A stretch of DNA of 64,000 nucleotides from Melioribacteraceae bacterium (lineage in GTDB: Bacteria > Bacteroidota > Ignavibacteria > Ignavibacteriales > Melioribacteraceae). The stretch's first letter is position 1. The number at the start of each line of letters is the position of its first letter. This document shows positions 9,396 to 17,747 of this stretch, piece after piece. Below the pieces are notes generated by a model that made no database searches, was not told where the DNA came from, and was given only the letters and a program-made list of their open reading frames with translations. The translations under genes and the position numbers were made by a program. The DNA lies in NCBI GenBank assembly GCA_026417375.1, contig JAOADJ010000033.1, positions 1 to 64,000 of the forward strand, in the 5' to 3' direction.

Positions 9396-10976
9396 TTATT
9401 TTTCCTTCAAATGAAAAATAATTTCTGAATATGCTCCCTTATCTTTTTCAGTTCGGTTCAAGACAGGTCGTTTATATTGATTAATTATTTTCATTCCAGA
9501 TTTATTTGCAATTATTGGATATAGATTATATTTATCATTTGCAACAAGAAATACATTATAATCTTTATCTAAATAGTTTTTACAATTTAAAAGCACTTTA
9601 GAAATTCCATCGACATAAGAATCTCTAGCTTCTTTACCTTGACCTTTATATAATGGTCCTATTTCTAGTTCATCTCTTCTCTCAAAGCCAAACAGATCAT
9701 AAGCATAAGCATGTTGCTCATGATAATCAATTAAACCGACATAAGGTGGAGACGAAAATATTCCTTTTATTTTTTGTGTCTTAACTAATTCAGCAAATTC
9801 TTGTTGTTTTTTATTTAATTCTGAAATTAAATCAATCGTTCTACTATCACCAGTTAAACAAATTTGATATGTATTTGTTTTTAATTTATCAAACTGTAAT
9901 AATCTTTTTATAGTATCGTTGCTATATGTTTTCCACCATTTTAAAATTGAAAAAATTGGTTTACAAATTTTACCGTGCTTTGAACAATAATAAGTAGTTT
10001 CAACAGGATCTTTTAAAGTCGCTAAATCAGAATGTGTTGTTGCTCTACAACTTCTTATTGTTCGACTTAATATAACACTTAATAATTTTTTTGTATTTAT
10101 ATTTTTAATTTTTTTAATATGGTTAAATGCAATTTCTATTTCATCATTAATTTGATTTAGATACCATTTCTCTATAAAATTTTTAGGATTTTCTTTTAGA
10201 AGTTTAATATTATATTTTTTAACTAAGTCAATATATAATGGTAAAAATTCTTTTTCTTTTTCTTTACCATATTCATGTTCTTCTATTTCACTATTTTTCA
10301 ATTTGTATTTATAATCTGGAGAAGGGAAATATTTAGAATTAAACTCATACAATTTATTATTTAATTCATCTTCAAATTGTTTAGTATTTGTTTTAGAAAT
10401 AAAATCTATTATGCTAGATGTAATTTTATCAATTTCTTTTTTTACATCATATATATCATATTTAAGTATTTTACAATTGCTAATTAAAGAATTAAAAGCT
10501 GAAACGTCTATTCCAATAGCATGTATTCCAAGTTCGTTACTTTGTACTAAGGTTGTCCCACTACCACAAAATGGATCTAAAACGATATCACCTTTTTTAA
10601 AAAATATTTCTTTTTTAAAGTTGTCAGTATTTGAATCTAAAAAATATTCAACTAATTGAGGAATAAATTTCCCTTTATAAGGATGTAATCTATGTACATG
10701 TTTTGTGGTTTCAGATTCTTTATATTTTTCAAATGATAGATGCCAATTTATATCTTCCCCTAATTCATTTGTCCAATTTGATTTTCTGTTTCCATGATAT
10801 GATATATAGTATTTTTCTAATTCATTTTTGTCAACTAAAATATTTCCATTTCCATTAAATTTTTTTAGTCTTCCATAATTTATTAAGTAACTTATGTTTG
10901 AAACTGTTACATTTTTTTTAATTTTATTACTTATCCAAATACTAGCTTCTTTTATTGACATTAACTCATTTCCCAT
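9396..10976 (-). CDS. DNA methyltransferase of the TdeIII-like system, with N-terminal helix-turn-helix
   Basis: A 526-residue modification enzyme. Residues ~6-57 resemble an excisionase/MerR-type helix-turn-helix (SIKEASIWISNK through NELEKYY). Motif I is LDPFCGSGTT at 133-142, and the catalytic motif IV is SPPY at 409-412. Motif I before a long recognition region and then motif IV is the alpha-class order; SPPY favours N4-cytosine methylation. A CSKHGKIC segment could bind a metal. It should protect the host from the nuclease encoded one base downstream. The N-terminal domain could allow self-repression, which would replace a separate controller protein (inference). A GGAG lies ten bases before the ATG; queC ends 16 bases upstream. 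Confidence 0.87.
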   Translation of the reverse strand: MGNELMSIKEASIWISNKIKKNVTVSNISYLINYGRLKKFNGNGNILVDKNELEKYYISYHGNRKSNWTNELGEDINWHLSFEKYKESETTKHVHRLHPYKGKFIPQLVEYFLDSNTDNFKKEIFFKKGDIVLDPFCGSGTTLVQSNELGIHAIGIDVSAFNSLISNCKILKYDIYDVKKEIDKITSSIIDFISKTNTKQFEDELNNKLYEFNSKYFPSPDYKYKLKNSEIEEHEYGKEKEKEFLPLYIDLVKKYNIKLLKENPKNFIEKWYLNQINDEIEIAFNHIKKIKNINTKKLLSVILSRTIRSCRATTHSDLATLKDPVETTYYCSKHGKICKPIFSILKWWKTYSNDTIKRLLQFDKLKTNTYQICLTGDSRTIDLISELNKKQQEFAELVKTQKIKGIFSSPPYVGLIDYHEQHAYAYDLFGFERRDELEIGPLYKGQGKEARDSYVDGISKVLLNCKNYLDKDYNVFLVANDKYNLYPIIANKSGMKIINQYKRPVLNRTEKDKGAYSEIIFHLKEK

Positions 10977-10992
10977 TTAAAGTAATCTCCTT

Positions 10993-11679
10993 TCATTCAT
11001 ACTTTGGTCTAATTTTATAAGGAATTGGGTCTTCTACACCAGCTAATTGAAATCCCCGTAATCTGAATGCACAACTATCACACACACCACATGCTTCATC
11101 TTCGTTTTGATAACATGACCATGTCAAATGTAAAGGTGCGTTTAGTTCAATTCCTTTTTTAACTATATCTGTTTTTGAAAAATTTATAATTGGTGTTACA
11201 ATTTTAATTTTAGTTTCAGGTTTTGTACCAATATCTACCATTTTTTCGAAAGCTGAATAAAAATCGGGACGACAATCAGGATAACCACTTGCATCTTCAT
11301 AAACAGCACCAATAAAAATTGCTTCTGCTTTTATTACTTCTGCCCAACTTACACATGCACTTAAAATATTTGCATTCCTGAAAGGAACATATGAACTTGG
11401 AACTTCTTTGTTCATTAAATCTGCTTTAGAAACTTCAATATTTTTATCCGTTAATGATGAACCGCCAATTTTTGCGAAGTGAGAAAAATCAATTATTAAT
11501 CTATGTTTAACATTATAAAAATCTGCAATATCATTAAACGCTTGTAATTCTCTTTTTTCAGTTCTTTGACCATAGTTAAAATGTGCAAATGCTAATTCAT
11601 AAGTTTGATTTGCTATTGCTGCTGTAGCACAGCTATCCATTCCTCCACTTACTGCAATAACTGCTAATTTTTTTTCCAT
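10993..11679 (-). CDS. queC: 7-cyano-7-deazaguanine synthase
   Basis: Converts 7-carboxy-7-deazaguanine to preQ0 using ATP and ammonia. At 228 residues it is full length. The ATP pyrophosphatase P-loop AVSGGMDSC is at the N-terminus, FAHFNYGQRTEKRE follows, and the C-terminal zinc site has four cysteines in CYQNEDEACGVCDSC. It is the first gene of the minus-strand run queC - methyltransferase - nuclease - queF. No queD or queE is in the window. The 78 bases upstream show no convincing preQ1 riboswitch. Confidence 0.95.
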   Translation of the reverse strand: MEKKLAVIAVSGGMDSCATAAIANQTYELAFAHFNYGQRTEKRELQAFNDIADFYNVKHRLIIDFSHFAKIGGSSLTDKNIEVSKADLMNKEVPSSYVPFRNANILSACVSWAEVIKAEAIFIGAVYEDASGYPDCRPDFYSAFEKMVDIGTKPETKIKIVTPIINFSKTDIVKKGIELNAPLHLTWSCYQNEDEACGVCDSCAFRLRGFQLAGVEDPIPYKIRPKYE

Positions 11680-11757
11680 TAATTCCTATTTCTTTTTTTC
11701 AAAAATACAAAAGCATTATTTTGTAAAAAATTTAAGTTTAATTTTCATTTAAATATC

Positions 11758-12264
11758 TCATTTATAAAATTCATCTGCTAAATTTTTAATTGAATTTCCG
11801 GTGACTCTATAAACAGTCCACTCATTCATTGCTATTGCACCAAGTTTTAAATAAAATTTTATTGATGGTTCATTCCAATCTAAAACTGACCATTCAATTC
11901 TTCCACAATTTCTTTCTAATGCAATTACTCCAAGATATGACAACAAAGCTTTTCCAATTCCTTTACCTCTTAGTTCCTTTTTTACATACAAATCTTCTAA
12001 ATATATTCCCGGTTTTGCTAAAAAAGTTGAATAATTATGAAAGAACAAAGCAAATCCGGCAGGTTGATTTTTATATTCAGCAATTAATACTTCCGCAAAT
12101 TTATTTTCACCGAACAATGTTTTTTTAAGTTGTTCTTCAGTTGCTGAAACTTCGTTTGAAAGTTTTTCATATTCAGCTAATTCTTTTATGAAAGAAAGAA
12201 TTATCCCGACTTCGTTTTCACTAGCAAAATGAATTGTTATATCTTTATTTTTAGTTAAAATCAT
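11758..12264 (-). CDS. GNAT family N-acetyltransferase (SSAT-like)
   Basis: A 168-residue acetyl-CoA-dependent N-acetyltransferase. The acetyl-CoA loop is recognisable in LRGKGIGKALL, following the beta-strand IYLEDLYVKKE. The C-terminal WNEPSIKFYLKLGA is typical of the spermidine/diamine N-acetyltransferase (SSAT) branch. The family length is about 160-175, so it is complete. Substrates of bacterial SSAT-like proteins include polyamines and thialysine; the actual one is not evident here. It is transcribed in the same direction as the MFS transporter that ends 12 bases upstream. Confidence 0.85.
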   Translation of the reverse strand: MILTKNKDITIHFASENEVGIILSFIKELAEYEKLSNEVSATEEQLKKTLFGENKFAEVLIAEYKNQPAGFALFFHNYSTFLAKPGIYLEDLYVKKELRGKGIGKALLSYLGVIALERNCGRIEWSVLDWNEPSIKFYLKLGAIAMNEWTVYRVTGNSIKNLADEFYK

Positions 12265-12276
12265 AAAACCTCGATT

Positions 12277-13422
12277 TTATTTTATTCTTAATAATAAAAT
12301 AGCAGTAATAAGTGAAATTATTGAACTAATAATAAATGGAATTGAAGGACCAAAATTATCCCAAAGAATTCCTGCAAAAAAGGATCCAGCCATAACAGCA
12401 AAACTTGAAGACATTGTAATTAACCCAATTGCCGTACCTTTGAATTCTTTTTTAACAAGATCTGAAACTAATGCTTTTGATACTCCTTCTGTTGCAGATG
12501 CATAAATTCCATAAAGTGCAAATAAAATCCAGAGTAATATGAAATTATTATTCACTGCAAAACCAAAGTAAACAAATGAATATATCAATAAGCCAATTAC
12601 ATACATTTTCTTTTTACCAATTTTATCTGAAAGTAAACCAATCGGGAAAGAACTTATTGCATAAATTATGTTATAGAAAATATATCCCATTATAGAAATT
12701 GAATCTGAATTAGTTATTTGCTTTGATTTTAAAATCAAAAAAACATCACTGCTATTTGCAAAAGAAAAAATTGTAACAAGCATTAAAAAAATTTTATACT
12801 CTTTTGGTGAACTTTTCCAAAAAGTTGAATAAAATTTTTTTTCATTTTTGGTTGCATTTACTTTTACTTCTTTAATAAAAAAGGTAAAAAAAATTGCAAA
12901 CGCTGATGGAATTAAAGCAAGCAAATAAATTGAGCTATAACTAAAAGAAAAATATGATAACAAAATTAAAGCTGATAATGGACCAACGACTGCACCAAAT
13001 GTATCCATGCTTCTGTGAAATCCAAATACGGCACCAGAATTTTCTTTAGCGTAACTAGCCAGCAATGAATCTCGTGGAGTTGTTCTTAATCCTTTACCTA
13101 TTCTATCTAATACTCTTGAAATTACAACTATAGGAACATTTGCAAAAATTCCTGGCAAGGATTTTACAATCCCTGAAATTCCATAACCAGAAACAACAAA
13201 AATTTTTCTTTTATCTAACTTATCTGATAAAGATCCAAAATAACCTTTAAGCAATCCGGCTGTTACTTCAGCAATGCCTTCGATAATTCCAATAATAGAC
13301 ATTGAAGCACCAAGTACTGAAGTTAAAAAAATTGGTGTTATAGGATAAAGCATTTCACTAGCAAAATCAGTGAAAAAACTTATTAATCCTAAAACTACTA
13401 CATGTTTCGAAATATTTTTCAC
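12277..13422 (-). CDS. MFS transporter
   Basis: A 381-residue inner-membrane protein with about 11-12 hydrophobic segments. It shows the MFS loop 2-3 signature as GSLSDKLDKRKIF and a second-half equivalent at GLLSDKIGKKKMY. The first segment LGLISFFTDFASEMLYPITP is typical of a subgroup often labelled drug or sugar-efflux-like MFS, and the residues RIGKGLRTTPRDSLLA are a marked conserved block of that subgroup. The substrate is unknown. It probably forms a unit with the downstream acetyltransferase, 12 bases apart. Confidence 0.85.
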   Translation of the reverse strand: MKNISKHVVVLGLISFFTDFASEMLYPITPIFLTSVLGASMSIIGIIEGIAEVTAGLLKGYFGSLSDKLDKRKIFVVSGYGISGIVKSLPGIFANVPIVVISRVLDRIGKGLRTTPRDSLLASYAKENSGAVFGFHRSMDTFGAVVGPLSALILLSYFSFSYSSIYLLALIPSAFAIFFTFFIKEVKVNATKNEKKFYSTFWKSSPKEYKIFLMLVTIFSFANSSDVFLILKSKQITNSDSISIMGYIFYNIIYAISSFPIGLLSDKIGKKKMYVIGLLIYSFVYFGFAVNNNFILLWILFALYGIYASATEGVSKALVSDLVKKEFKGTAIGLITMSSSFAVMAGSFFAGILWDNFGPSIPFIISSIISLITAILLLRIK

Positions 13423-13570
13423 TTTTCTTTTAATATTTTATTTCAAAAAATAGTAAAGTTCCACTTGACAATTTAAAAATATCTTGTTTACTTGTATTTG
13501 AAATTTCATTGAGCCACATGAAAATACTTCTACAATATTCATCTCAAAAAAAATAAGGAAGGAGTAAAGC

Positions 13571-14182
13571 ATGGAGTTTTACGAACTACATCCTGTCAAT
13601 CCACAAACAAGATTTATCAACAAAGCAGTTGAAGTATTAAAAAATGGTGGAGTAATAATTTATCCAACCGATACAGTCTACGGAATAGGTTGTGATATTT
13701 TCAACAAAGCGGCTCTAGATCGTGTTTATTCAATTAAACAAGATGCCGGCACAAAATTGTTTAGTTTTATTTGTCCTGATTTAAAGGATATTTCTAAGTA
13801 TGCAAAAGTTTCTGATTATGCTTATAAAAAAATGAAAAAATTATTGCCGGGACCATACACTTTTGTTTTACCTGCAGCCAAAGAAGTACCAAAAACATTG
13901 TGGACTAAACGTCAAACCGTTGGTATTAGAGTACCTGATAATCAAGTTGCATTAACATTAGTTAAAGAACTTGGGAATCCAATTGTTAGCACAAGTGTAA
14001 CAAACAGAAAAGGGGAAATATTATTTGATCCTCAAGAAATAAAATTAATATTTGAACATCAAGTTGAATTAATGCTTTCTGTTGGTCACCTCGAAGGAAC
14101 AGTTTCCAGCATTGTTGATTTAAGTGGTGAAGAACCCGAAATAATTCGTGAAGGTGCTGGCGATTTAAGTATGTTTTATTAA
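13571..14182 (+). CDS. YciO/Sua5/YrdC family protein (threonylcarbamoyl-AMP synthase-like)
   Basis: A 203-residue YrdC-fold protein. The N-terminal KNGGVIIYPTDTVYGIGC and the internal STSVTNRKGE are the nucleotide and carbamoyl binding blocks of the family. The whole sequence, from the starting FYELHPVNPQTRFI to the final REGAGDLSMFY, follows E. coli YciO more closely than TsaC. TsaC makes threonylcarbamoyl-AMP for the tRNA t6A modification; YciO proteins are weaker or of uncertain role, so t6A synthesis here is only likely. A strong ribosome binding site, AAGGAAGGAG, precedes the ATG. A TTGACA at 13465-13470 is a possible promoter element. Confidence 0.85.
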   Translation: MEFYELHPVNPQTRFINKAVEVLKNGGVIIYPTDTVYGIGCDIFNKAALDRVYSIKQDAGTKLFSFICPDLKDISKYAKVSDYAYKKMKKLLPGPYTFVLPAAKEVPKTLWTKRQTVGIRVPDNQVALTLVKELGNPIVSTSVTNRKGEILFDPQEIKLIFEHQVELMLSVGHLEGTVSSIVDLSGEEPEIIREGAGDLSMFY

Positions 14183-14215
14183 TTAAGAATTTTATAATCT
14201 CTGAAAAAAATAAAT

Positions 14216-14245
14216 TGTCACCCTTCGACTTAGCTCAGGGTGACA
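14216..14245. terminator. Bidirectional hairpin between convergent genes
   Basis: TGTCACCC and GGGTGACA form an 8-bp stem around TTCGACTTAGCTCA. The A-rich left flank and ATTATTTC right flank suit termination on either strand. It separates the YciO-like gene from the convergent short-chain dehydrogenase. The arms match those of the hairpin at 6692. Confidence 0.6.
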
Positions 14246-14255
14246 TTATTTCTAA

Positions 14256-15035
14256 TTAGTTATTTTCTTCTCTGTAAACAATAGTTGCAGTTGCTTGACG
14301 AGCAGCAAGTAAAGTAATTTCGGCAATATTAACATGTGCTGGTCTTGAAGCACAAAAGATTATTGCATCTGCAACATCATCACCGGTTAATGGTTTTAAA
14401 CCTTTATAAACTGCTTTAGCTCTTTCAGTATCGCCATTAAAACGAATATTAGAAAAATTAGTTTCTACTAAACCAGCATCAATTGTGCTGACTAAAATAT
14501 TTTTATCAATTGTATCCATTCTTATAGAACGAGTGATTGCATCAACGGCATGTTTTGTAGCGCAATAAACTGCACCTTTGGGATAAGCTTCGTGTCCGGC
14601 AATTGAACCAATATTTATTATATGTCCGAAACCTCTCTCAATCATTCCATTTAATATTGCATGAGTAACAAAAAGCAATCCTTTTACATTTGTATCAATC
14701 ATTTCATCCCAGTTATTTGGATCATCTTCATAGAATTTATTTAACCCTTTTGCTAATCCGGCATTATTTATAAGAATATCAATCTTTTTCCAATCATCTG
14801 GTAAATTATTAATTGTTTCAATTACTTCATTTTTATTTCTGACATCTAATTTTAAAGGTAATACATCAACACCATATTTTGATTTTAAATCTTCTGCTAT
14901 TTCATCAATTAAATTTTTTCTTCTTGCGGTAATTATAACATTCGAACCATTTTTTGCAAAAGCATATGCTGTTGATTTCCCTATTCCTGATGATGCACCG
15001 GTTATAAACACTATTTTGTTTTTTAACGACTCCAT
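14256..15035 (-). CDS. Short-chain dehydrogenase/reductase (YdfG-like)
   Basis: A 259-residue classical SDR. The nucleotide-binding motif TGASSGIGK and the following VIITARR (arginines suggesting NADP) are at the N-terminus; NNAGLAKG is in the middle and the catalytic YCATK is preceded by the serine in NIGSIAGHE. The closest recognisable relatives are YdfG-type enzymes acting on L-allo-threonine, serine or 3-hydroxy acids; the true substrate is open. I start at the ATG at 15035 because GAGGAG sits five bases before it, whereas the upstream TTG at 15047 lacks such a site. It is divergent from ccoI. Confidence 0.87.
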   Translation of the reverse strand: MESLKNKIVFITGASSGIGKSTAYAFAKNGSNVIITARRKNLIDEIAEDLKSKYGVDVLPLKLDVRNKNEVIETINNLPDDWKKIDILINNAGLAKGLNKFYEDDPNNWDEMIDTNVKGLLFVTHAILNGMIERGFGHIINIGSIAGHEAYPKGAVYCATKHAVDAITRSIRMDTIDKNILVSTIDAGLVETNFSNIRFNGDTERAKAVYKGLKPLTGDDVADAIIFCASRPAHVNIAEITLLAARQATATIVYREENN

Positions 15036-15155
15036 TTTTCTCCTCAAAATTTTTGATACAAAAATAAAAACATAATTTCAGATAATTTATTTCGATATAA
15101 AGTCTATTTTTGTTAATTTGAAAACAAAAAATTCTAACATTTCATTAAAATAAAT

Positions 15156-17564
15156 TTGAAAGAATTAACGAAAGAACAAGTTATAACAAAAACTTTGTGT
15201 TATCATTGTGGTGAAGAATGCAGCGATGATTCATTTAGAATTAATGATAAAATTTTTTGTTGTAATGGATGTAAAACTGTTTTCGAACTATTAGATGAAA
15301 ATAATCTTTGTAATTACTATTCAATAGAACAATCACCCGGCACAACAAGAAAATACCACACAAAAAGAAATTATGATTTTCTTGATGATGAAGAATTAAA
15401 GCAAAAGTTAATTGAATTTTCTGATGGCAAAAAAACAAATGTTACTTTTTATATTCCTCAAATGCATTGTAGCTCATGTATTTGGATTTTAGAAAATCTT
15501 TATAAACTAGATAATGGTATTATTTCATCTCGGGTAAATTTTCTTCAAAAAAAATTATTCATTTCATTTGCTGAAAAAATTACATCAATTAAAAAAATTG
15601 TTGAACTGCTTGATTCACTTGGTTATGAACCATTGTTAAATTTTGATTCGACTAACGAGACCAAAACTGAGAGTAATTATAAAAATTTATACTACAAAAT
15701 AGGAATTGCCGGTTTTAGTTTTGGCAATATAATGTTGTTAAGTTTTCCGGAATATCTTTCCATAAATGTTGCAGAACATACAGAGTTAAAAAAAATATTT
15801 GCATACATAAATATTTTGCTTTCCCTTCCTGTTTTCTTTTATAGCAGTAATGATTATTTCATTTCCGCCTGGAAAGGATTAAAGAAAAAAATTATTAATA
15901 TTGATGTTCCTTTAGCTTTGGGAATATTAGTTTTATTCGTAAGAAGTTTAATTGATATATTATTTTTTGAAGGTGCCGGATATTTAGATTCGTTAACAGG
16001 TTTAGTTTTCTTTCTTCTGATTGGAAAAGTTTTTCAGAATAAAACCTATGAAACTTTGAACTTCGAACGAAATTATAAATCCTATTTTCCTATTGCTGTA
16101 ACTATTAAAGAAGGAAATAAAGAAACAACAATACCGATAGATAAATTAAAAGTTGGAAAAAGAATTATTATAAGAAACAATGAAATAATTCCAGCCGATT
16201 CAATTTTAATAAAAGGAACAGGTAATATAGATTATAGTTTTGTAACAGGTGAATCAATTCCCATAGAAGTTAAAAATGGTGAAATGATTTATGCCGGCGG
16301 AAAACAAGTTGGAAGCGCAATTGAAGTTGAAGTAGTAAAAGAAGTTTCACAAAGTTATTTAACACAACTTTGGAATAGAAGTATTTTTAGTAAGAAAGAT
16401 GAATCAAAGATTACTTCTTTTGCAAATGCTGTAAGTAAACATTTTACAATTGTAGTTATTACTTTAGCTATTATTGCATCAGTTGTTGCTTTGCCAAATT
16501 ATAAATTAGCTTTCGATGCATTTACTGCAGTATTAATTGTTGCCTGCCCTTGTGCTTTAGCTTTATCATCTCCATTTGCTTTGGGTAACACTTTAAGAAT
16601 TTTTGGTAAAAATAAATTTTATCTTAAAAACACTTTTGTAGTTGAAAAATTAGCTTCGATTGATACTATTGTTTTTGACAAGACCGGAACAATAACAGAA
16701 AGAGAAAATCCAGAAGTAGAATTTTTGGGAAATGATTTAACTCAACATGAAAAAAAATTAATCAAATCTTCTGTACAAAATTCTACGCACCCTTTAAGTA
16801 AAGCAATAAATAATTTTATAAAGGATACAGATATTTTAAAAGTTGATTATTATGAAGAAATTATTGGAAAAGGAATTTTTGCAATTATTAAAGATGATGA
16901 AATAAAAATCGGCTCGGAAAAATTTGTAACACAAAAAGAAGATGAACAAACTGAATCCACAAAAGTATTTGTATCAATTAACAATAATGTAATTGGTTAT
17001 TTTGTAATTAAAAATAAATACCGCGAAGGACTTAAAAACATAATTGAAGAACTTAGAATCAATTATGATATTGCATTATTAAGTGGTGATAAAGAAATCG
17101 AAAAAAATAATTTGAAAGAAATTTTTGGTGAAGACAAAAAATTGTTTTTCAATCAAAGCCCACATGATAAATTAAACTACATTGAAAATCTTCAGAAAGA
17201 AAACAGAAAAGTATTGATGATTGGAGATGGATTAAACGATGCAGGAGCATTAAAGCAAAGTGATGTTGGAATTTCGATATCAGATAACACAAATAATTTT
17301 TCACCGGCAAGCGATGGAATTCTTGAATCGAACTCATTTAGTTTACTAAATAAATTCATAAATTTTTCTAAATCAACTAAAAAAATAATTATTATAAGCT
17401 TTGTTCTTTCTTTAATTTATAATATTATTGGATTAACATTTGCATTCGAAGGAAAATTAACACCATTAATTGCAGCTATTTTAATGCCTGTAAGTTCTAT
17501 TTCTGTTGTGGTATTTACAACTTTTGCAACAAATATTTTAGCAAAGAAAAAAGGATTAATTTAA
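15156..17564 (+). CDS. ccoI: Copper-transporting P1B-type ATPase of cbb3 oxidase assembly
   Basis: An 802-residue membrane ATPase that exports copper for cbb3 oxidase maturation. The N-terminus has the CcoI/FixI cysteine module (CYHCGEEC and CCNGC), then a heavy-metal-associated domain with HCSSC. The transmembrane metal site is CPC (C464, C466), the phosphorylated aspartate is D508 in DKTGTIT, and the hinge is GDGLNDAGAL. About eight membrane segments are visible. The TTG at 15156 is taken as start because the family N-terminus begins just after it. It opens the cbb3 operon and overlaps ccoS by one base. The divergent 120-base intergenic region shows no clear FNR box. Confidence 0.93.
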   Translation: MKELTKEQVITKTLCYHCGEECSDDSFRINDKIFCCNGCKTVFELLDENNLCNYYSIEQSPGTTRKYHTKRNYDFLDDEELKQKLIEFSDGKKTNVTFYIPQMHCSSCIWILENLYKLDNGIISSRVNFLQKKLFISFAEKITSIKKIVELLDSLGYEPLLNFDSTNETKTESNYKNLYYKIGIAGFSFGNIMLLSFPEYLSINVAEHTELKKIFAYINILLSLPVFFYSSNDYFISAWKGLKKKIINIDVPLALGILVLFVRSLIDILFFEGAGYLDSLTGLVFFLLIGKVFQNKTYETLNFERNYKSYFPIAVTIKEGNKETTIPIDKLKVGKRIIIRNNEIIPADSILIKGTGNIDYSFVTGESIPIEVKNGEMIYAGGKQVGSAIEVEVVKEVSQSYLTQLWNRSIFSKKDESKITSFANAVSKHFTIVVITLAIIASVVALPNYKLAFDAFTAVLIVACPCALALSSPFALGNTLRIFGKNKFYLKNTFVVEKLASIDTIVFDKTGTITERENPEVEFLGNDLTQHEKKLIKSSVQNSTHPLSKAINNFIKDTDILKVDYYEEIIGKGIFAIIKDDEIKIGSEKFVTQKEDEQTESTKVFVSINNNVIGYFVIKNKYREGLKNIIEELRINYDIALLSGDKEIEKNNLKEIFGEDKKLFFNQSPHDKLNYIENLQKENRKVLMIGDGLNDAGALKQSDVGISISDNTNNFSPASDGILESNSFSLLNKFINFSKSTKKIIIISFVLSLIYNIIGLTFAFEGKLTPLIAAILMPVSSISVVVFTTFATNILAKKKGLI

Positions 17565-17722
17565 TGCAAATTGTAGTAATATTAATTGCAGCAAGTTTAA
17601 TAGTTGCTCTTATTTTTTTAGCAGCATATTTATGGGCGGTAAAAACAGGTCAGTATGATGATAAATTTACACCTTCAATAAGAATTTTATTTGATGAAAC
17701 AAAAAAAGAAAAAAATGATTAA
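17564..17722 (+). CDS. ccoS: cbb3 oxidase maturation protein CcoS
   Basis: A 52-residue protein starting MQIVVILIAASLIVALIFLA with one N-terminal membrane helix, then the segment WAVKTGQYDD. The (W/F)..K.GQ(Y/F)DD element is the hallmark of CcoS. Its ATG shares a base with the ccoI stop codon (TAATG), so translation is likely coupled. CcoS is needed for cofactor insertion into cbb3 oxidase. It is short enough to be missed by a length cut-off. Confidence 0.9.
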   Translation: MQIVVILIAASLIVALIFLAAYLWAVKTGQYDDKFTPSIRILFDETKKEKND

Positions 17723-17747
17723 CTAACTTATTTGCAGGAGTTAAAAA

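Noticed and set aside
11680-11757. preQ1 riboswitch upstream of queC
   Set aside because: The short AT-rich leader lacks a recognisable preQ1 aptamer pattern.
15048-15155. FNR/CRP-type operator upstream of the cbb3 operon
   Set aside because: No TTGAT-N4-ATCAA palindrome could be found in the divergent region; oxygen control may be present but is not visible.
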